A stretch of DNA of 64,000 bases from Lutjanus erythropterus (lineage: Eukaryota > Chordata > Actinopteri > Lutjaniformes > Lutjanidae). The stretch covers positions 31,907,920 to 31,971,919 of the forward strand of contig CM034599.1 in assembly GCA_020091685.1 (NCBI GenBank). Reading direction: 5' to 3'. Of the stretch, positions 62,646 through 64,000 are shown piece after piece (within the stretch, counting starts at the first letter, position 1; the number at the start of each line of letters is the position of its first letter). Below the pieces are notes generated by a model. It saw only the letters and a program-made list of their open reading frames with translations, ran no database searches and had not been told where the DNA came from. Both the position numbers and the translations under genes were made by a program.

Positions 62646-63652
62646 CTATTGACTGAACATGACAAATTTAAAAAAAGCAGTACCTCCTAGCTGCGTGTAT
62701 CCTTGATGTTTCTTTGCGGTCGTTACCCAAATGTTGTGGCCATATGGTGCGAGGGGGAATGTATAGCAAATCGACAGTTTTACTTGGAGTTTCAGCTTTT
62801 TCGTCACCACCATATGGTTAGCTACAACACCTACACGCTTGCAGTGATTGCTCCCATCTGCCTGCCTTTTCTCACACTCTGAATCCTGAACAAAAATACT
62901 GTAACTGAACTCCCACCACTGGCGAACTCACTCCCAATGTAATTCCCAGGGGAGCCTTGTTTGTATGGCCGCATATTTAAAGTGCTGACCCTCCTGCCAG
63001 CTGCTTTACATCAGGCGGTAGGGTCGGCATTTCAAAAGTAAAACAGTGCAGAAGTCAGAGCTACATCATCTGCATATAGAGCAAAGGTGCATTCCAGAGG
63101 TCACCAAACTGGTTGCTCTTCAGTTGAAATCTTTCATGAAAAACAAAAACTTGATGTTTTTTAAGGCACTGAGAATATCCTTGACTTTTTTGCAGAGAGT
63201 GCAGACACAGCTCTTGGTCTGATTAGGGACCAAACTGTGTAACTATGGTAGCCTCAATTTAAATCCACAATTACTGTGCAGAGTTAAAGCCAGAAAGTGG
63301 CACGGCAAAGTTTAAATGGATGGTGAAATGCAGCCAATAAGCTGTTTAAACCTCTTCTATTTTAAACTTTCTGGCTCTCTAGCTCAAAAGTTAACTTTTT
63401 CTTTTGCTCCTTTTTGTTTAAATTAACCTCACTGTCCTACATTTTCAGTCAGTATTTGTTATCTTTTTAGTTTTTTGAAAACCCAATAGAAAAAGGAACA
63501 GAAAATAATAATTAATCATTAATTGCTTGGGAGCAGGCCAGCAGGGCACATGTGCATGTCAAAATTTAACCAAAGTTTAACTCAAGTGGATGGATGTCTG
63601 CAAGCAAACCCACATTTTCATCTCTTTGAATGGTGGTGTAAACAGGCCTTAA

Positions 63653-64000
63653 AGGGGTAGTTCAGAATCAGAAATACACATTTTGCCTCTTACCTGTAGT
63701 GTTATTTATCCCCCTAGATTATTTTGGTATGAGTTGGCAAGTCTTGGAGATATCTGTAGAAATGTTTCATTTCTCTTGAATAAAGTGAAACTCGGCTTGT
63801 GGTGCTCAAAGCACCGAGAACTACATTTGAAAAATTGTCTCTTTCTCTGTCCAAATACCATGACCCAGTTATTCAAGATAATCCACAGTTTCATGTAGGA
63901 ACTAGTTTCTTTATACAGAGCTACACCAACAAACCCTACTGCCATACTGTCAAAAGCTAAGTAGCATACAGGCCAGATGAAAAATGTGTATTTTTGATTT
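63653..64000 (+). repeat. Teleost interspersed repeat, cut by the window edge
   Basis: Starts TTAAAGGGGTAGTTCAGAAT and continues TTACCTGTAGTGTTATTTAT, GAGTTGGCAAGTCTTGGAGA, as in a common fish repeat with an AAAGGGGTAGTTC start. It runs off the right end. Confidence 0.5.

Larger units (their letters stand above)
35051..64000. other. Upstream flank of galnt9: no host gene recognised
   Basis: About 29 kb right of the galnt9 promoter contains only repeats, transposon relics and AT-rich unassigned sequence. In human, GALNT9 and FBRSL1 are neighbours on 12q24.33, so a neighbouring gene may lie beyond the right edge. Nothing here matches it. Stretches without any call include about 35050-36440, 37910-42200, 46450-47450, 48370-50030, 50280-52780 and 56711-58208. 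Confidence 0.5.

Noticed and set aside
1..64000. CRISPR arrays, prokaryotic operons, integrated viral genes
   Set aside because: No regularly spaced repeats, bacterial-type gene clusters or recognisable viral or retroviral proteins. The window is plain vertebrate intron and intergenic DNA.

Overview
This is a window of vertebrate, almost certainly teleost fish, nuclear DNA. It is AT-rich and gene-poor. It is full of degenerate DNA-transposon copies of the kinds common in ray-finned fish (Tc1/mariner-like, hAT-like and small terminal-inverted-repeat elements), with CA microsatellites and minisatellites. There are no operons, prokaryotic genes, CRISPR arrays or recognisable rRNA/tRNA genes. Most open reading frames are chance stretches in intron or intergenic DNA, or relics inside repeats.

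The only host protein-coding gene I recognise is the 5' part of galnt9 on the minus strand, encoding a GALNT9-type polypeptide N-acetylgalactosaminyltransferase. Exon 1 (33873-34113) encodes the cytoplasmic tail, the single membrane anchor and the start of the stem. Exon 2 (16509-16689) encodes the rest of the stem up to the edge of the catalytic domain. Both exons have proper splice sites with matching phases (phase 1 between exons 1 and 2, phase 2 leaving exon 2). Intron 1 is 17,183 bp. Intron 2 runs for at least 16,508 bp off the left edge. The catalytic GT-A and lectin domains are not in the window, so only 422 of 64,000 bases are identified host coding sequence.

Layout, left to right. 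1-16508: intron 2, with several inverted-repeat elements, an unexplained CpG-rich island with a TATA box and a plus-strand splice-donor-like site (about 7.2-8.3 kb), and a 42-bp-unit minisatellite bracketed by a direct duplication and interrupted by a hAT-type insertion (8.4-9.6 kb). 16509-16689: exon 2. 16690-33872: intron 1, with a TG tract just before exon 2 and many transposon relics. 33873-34113: exon 1. 34114 to about 35050: CpG-rich promoter and 5' leader. 35050-64000: upstream flank with no recognised host gene; it holds short inverted-repeat elements, minisatellites, a LINE reverse-transcriptase relic and a Tc1-like transposon nested inside an older element.

Repeat families were recognised from terminal inverted repeats, target-site duplications and copy-to-copy similarity within the window, plus remembered teleost repeat consensus. 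Family names are deliberately generic where I am not certain. I found no convincing previously undescribed protein system. The most interesting unexplained object is the CpG/TATA/splice-donor island inside galnt9 intron 2.
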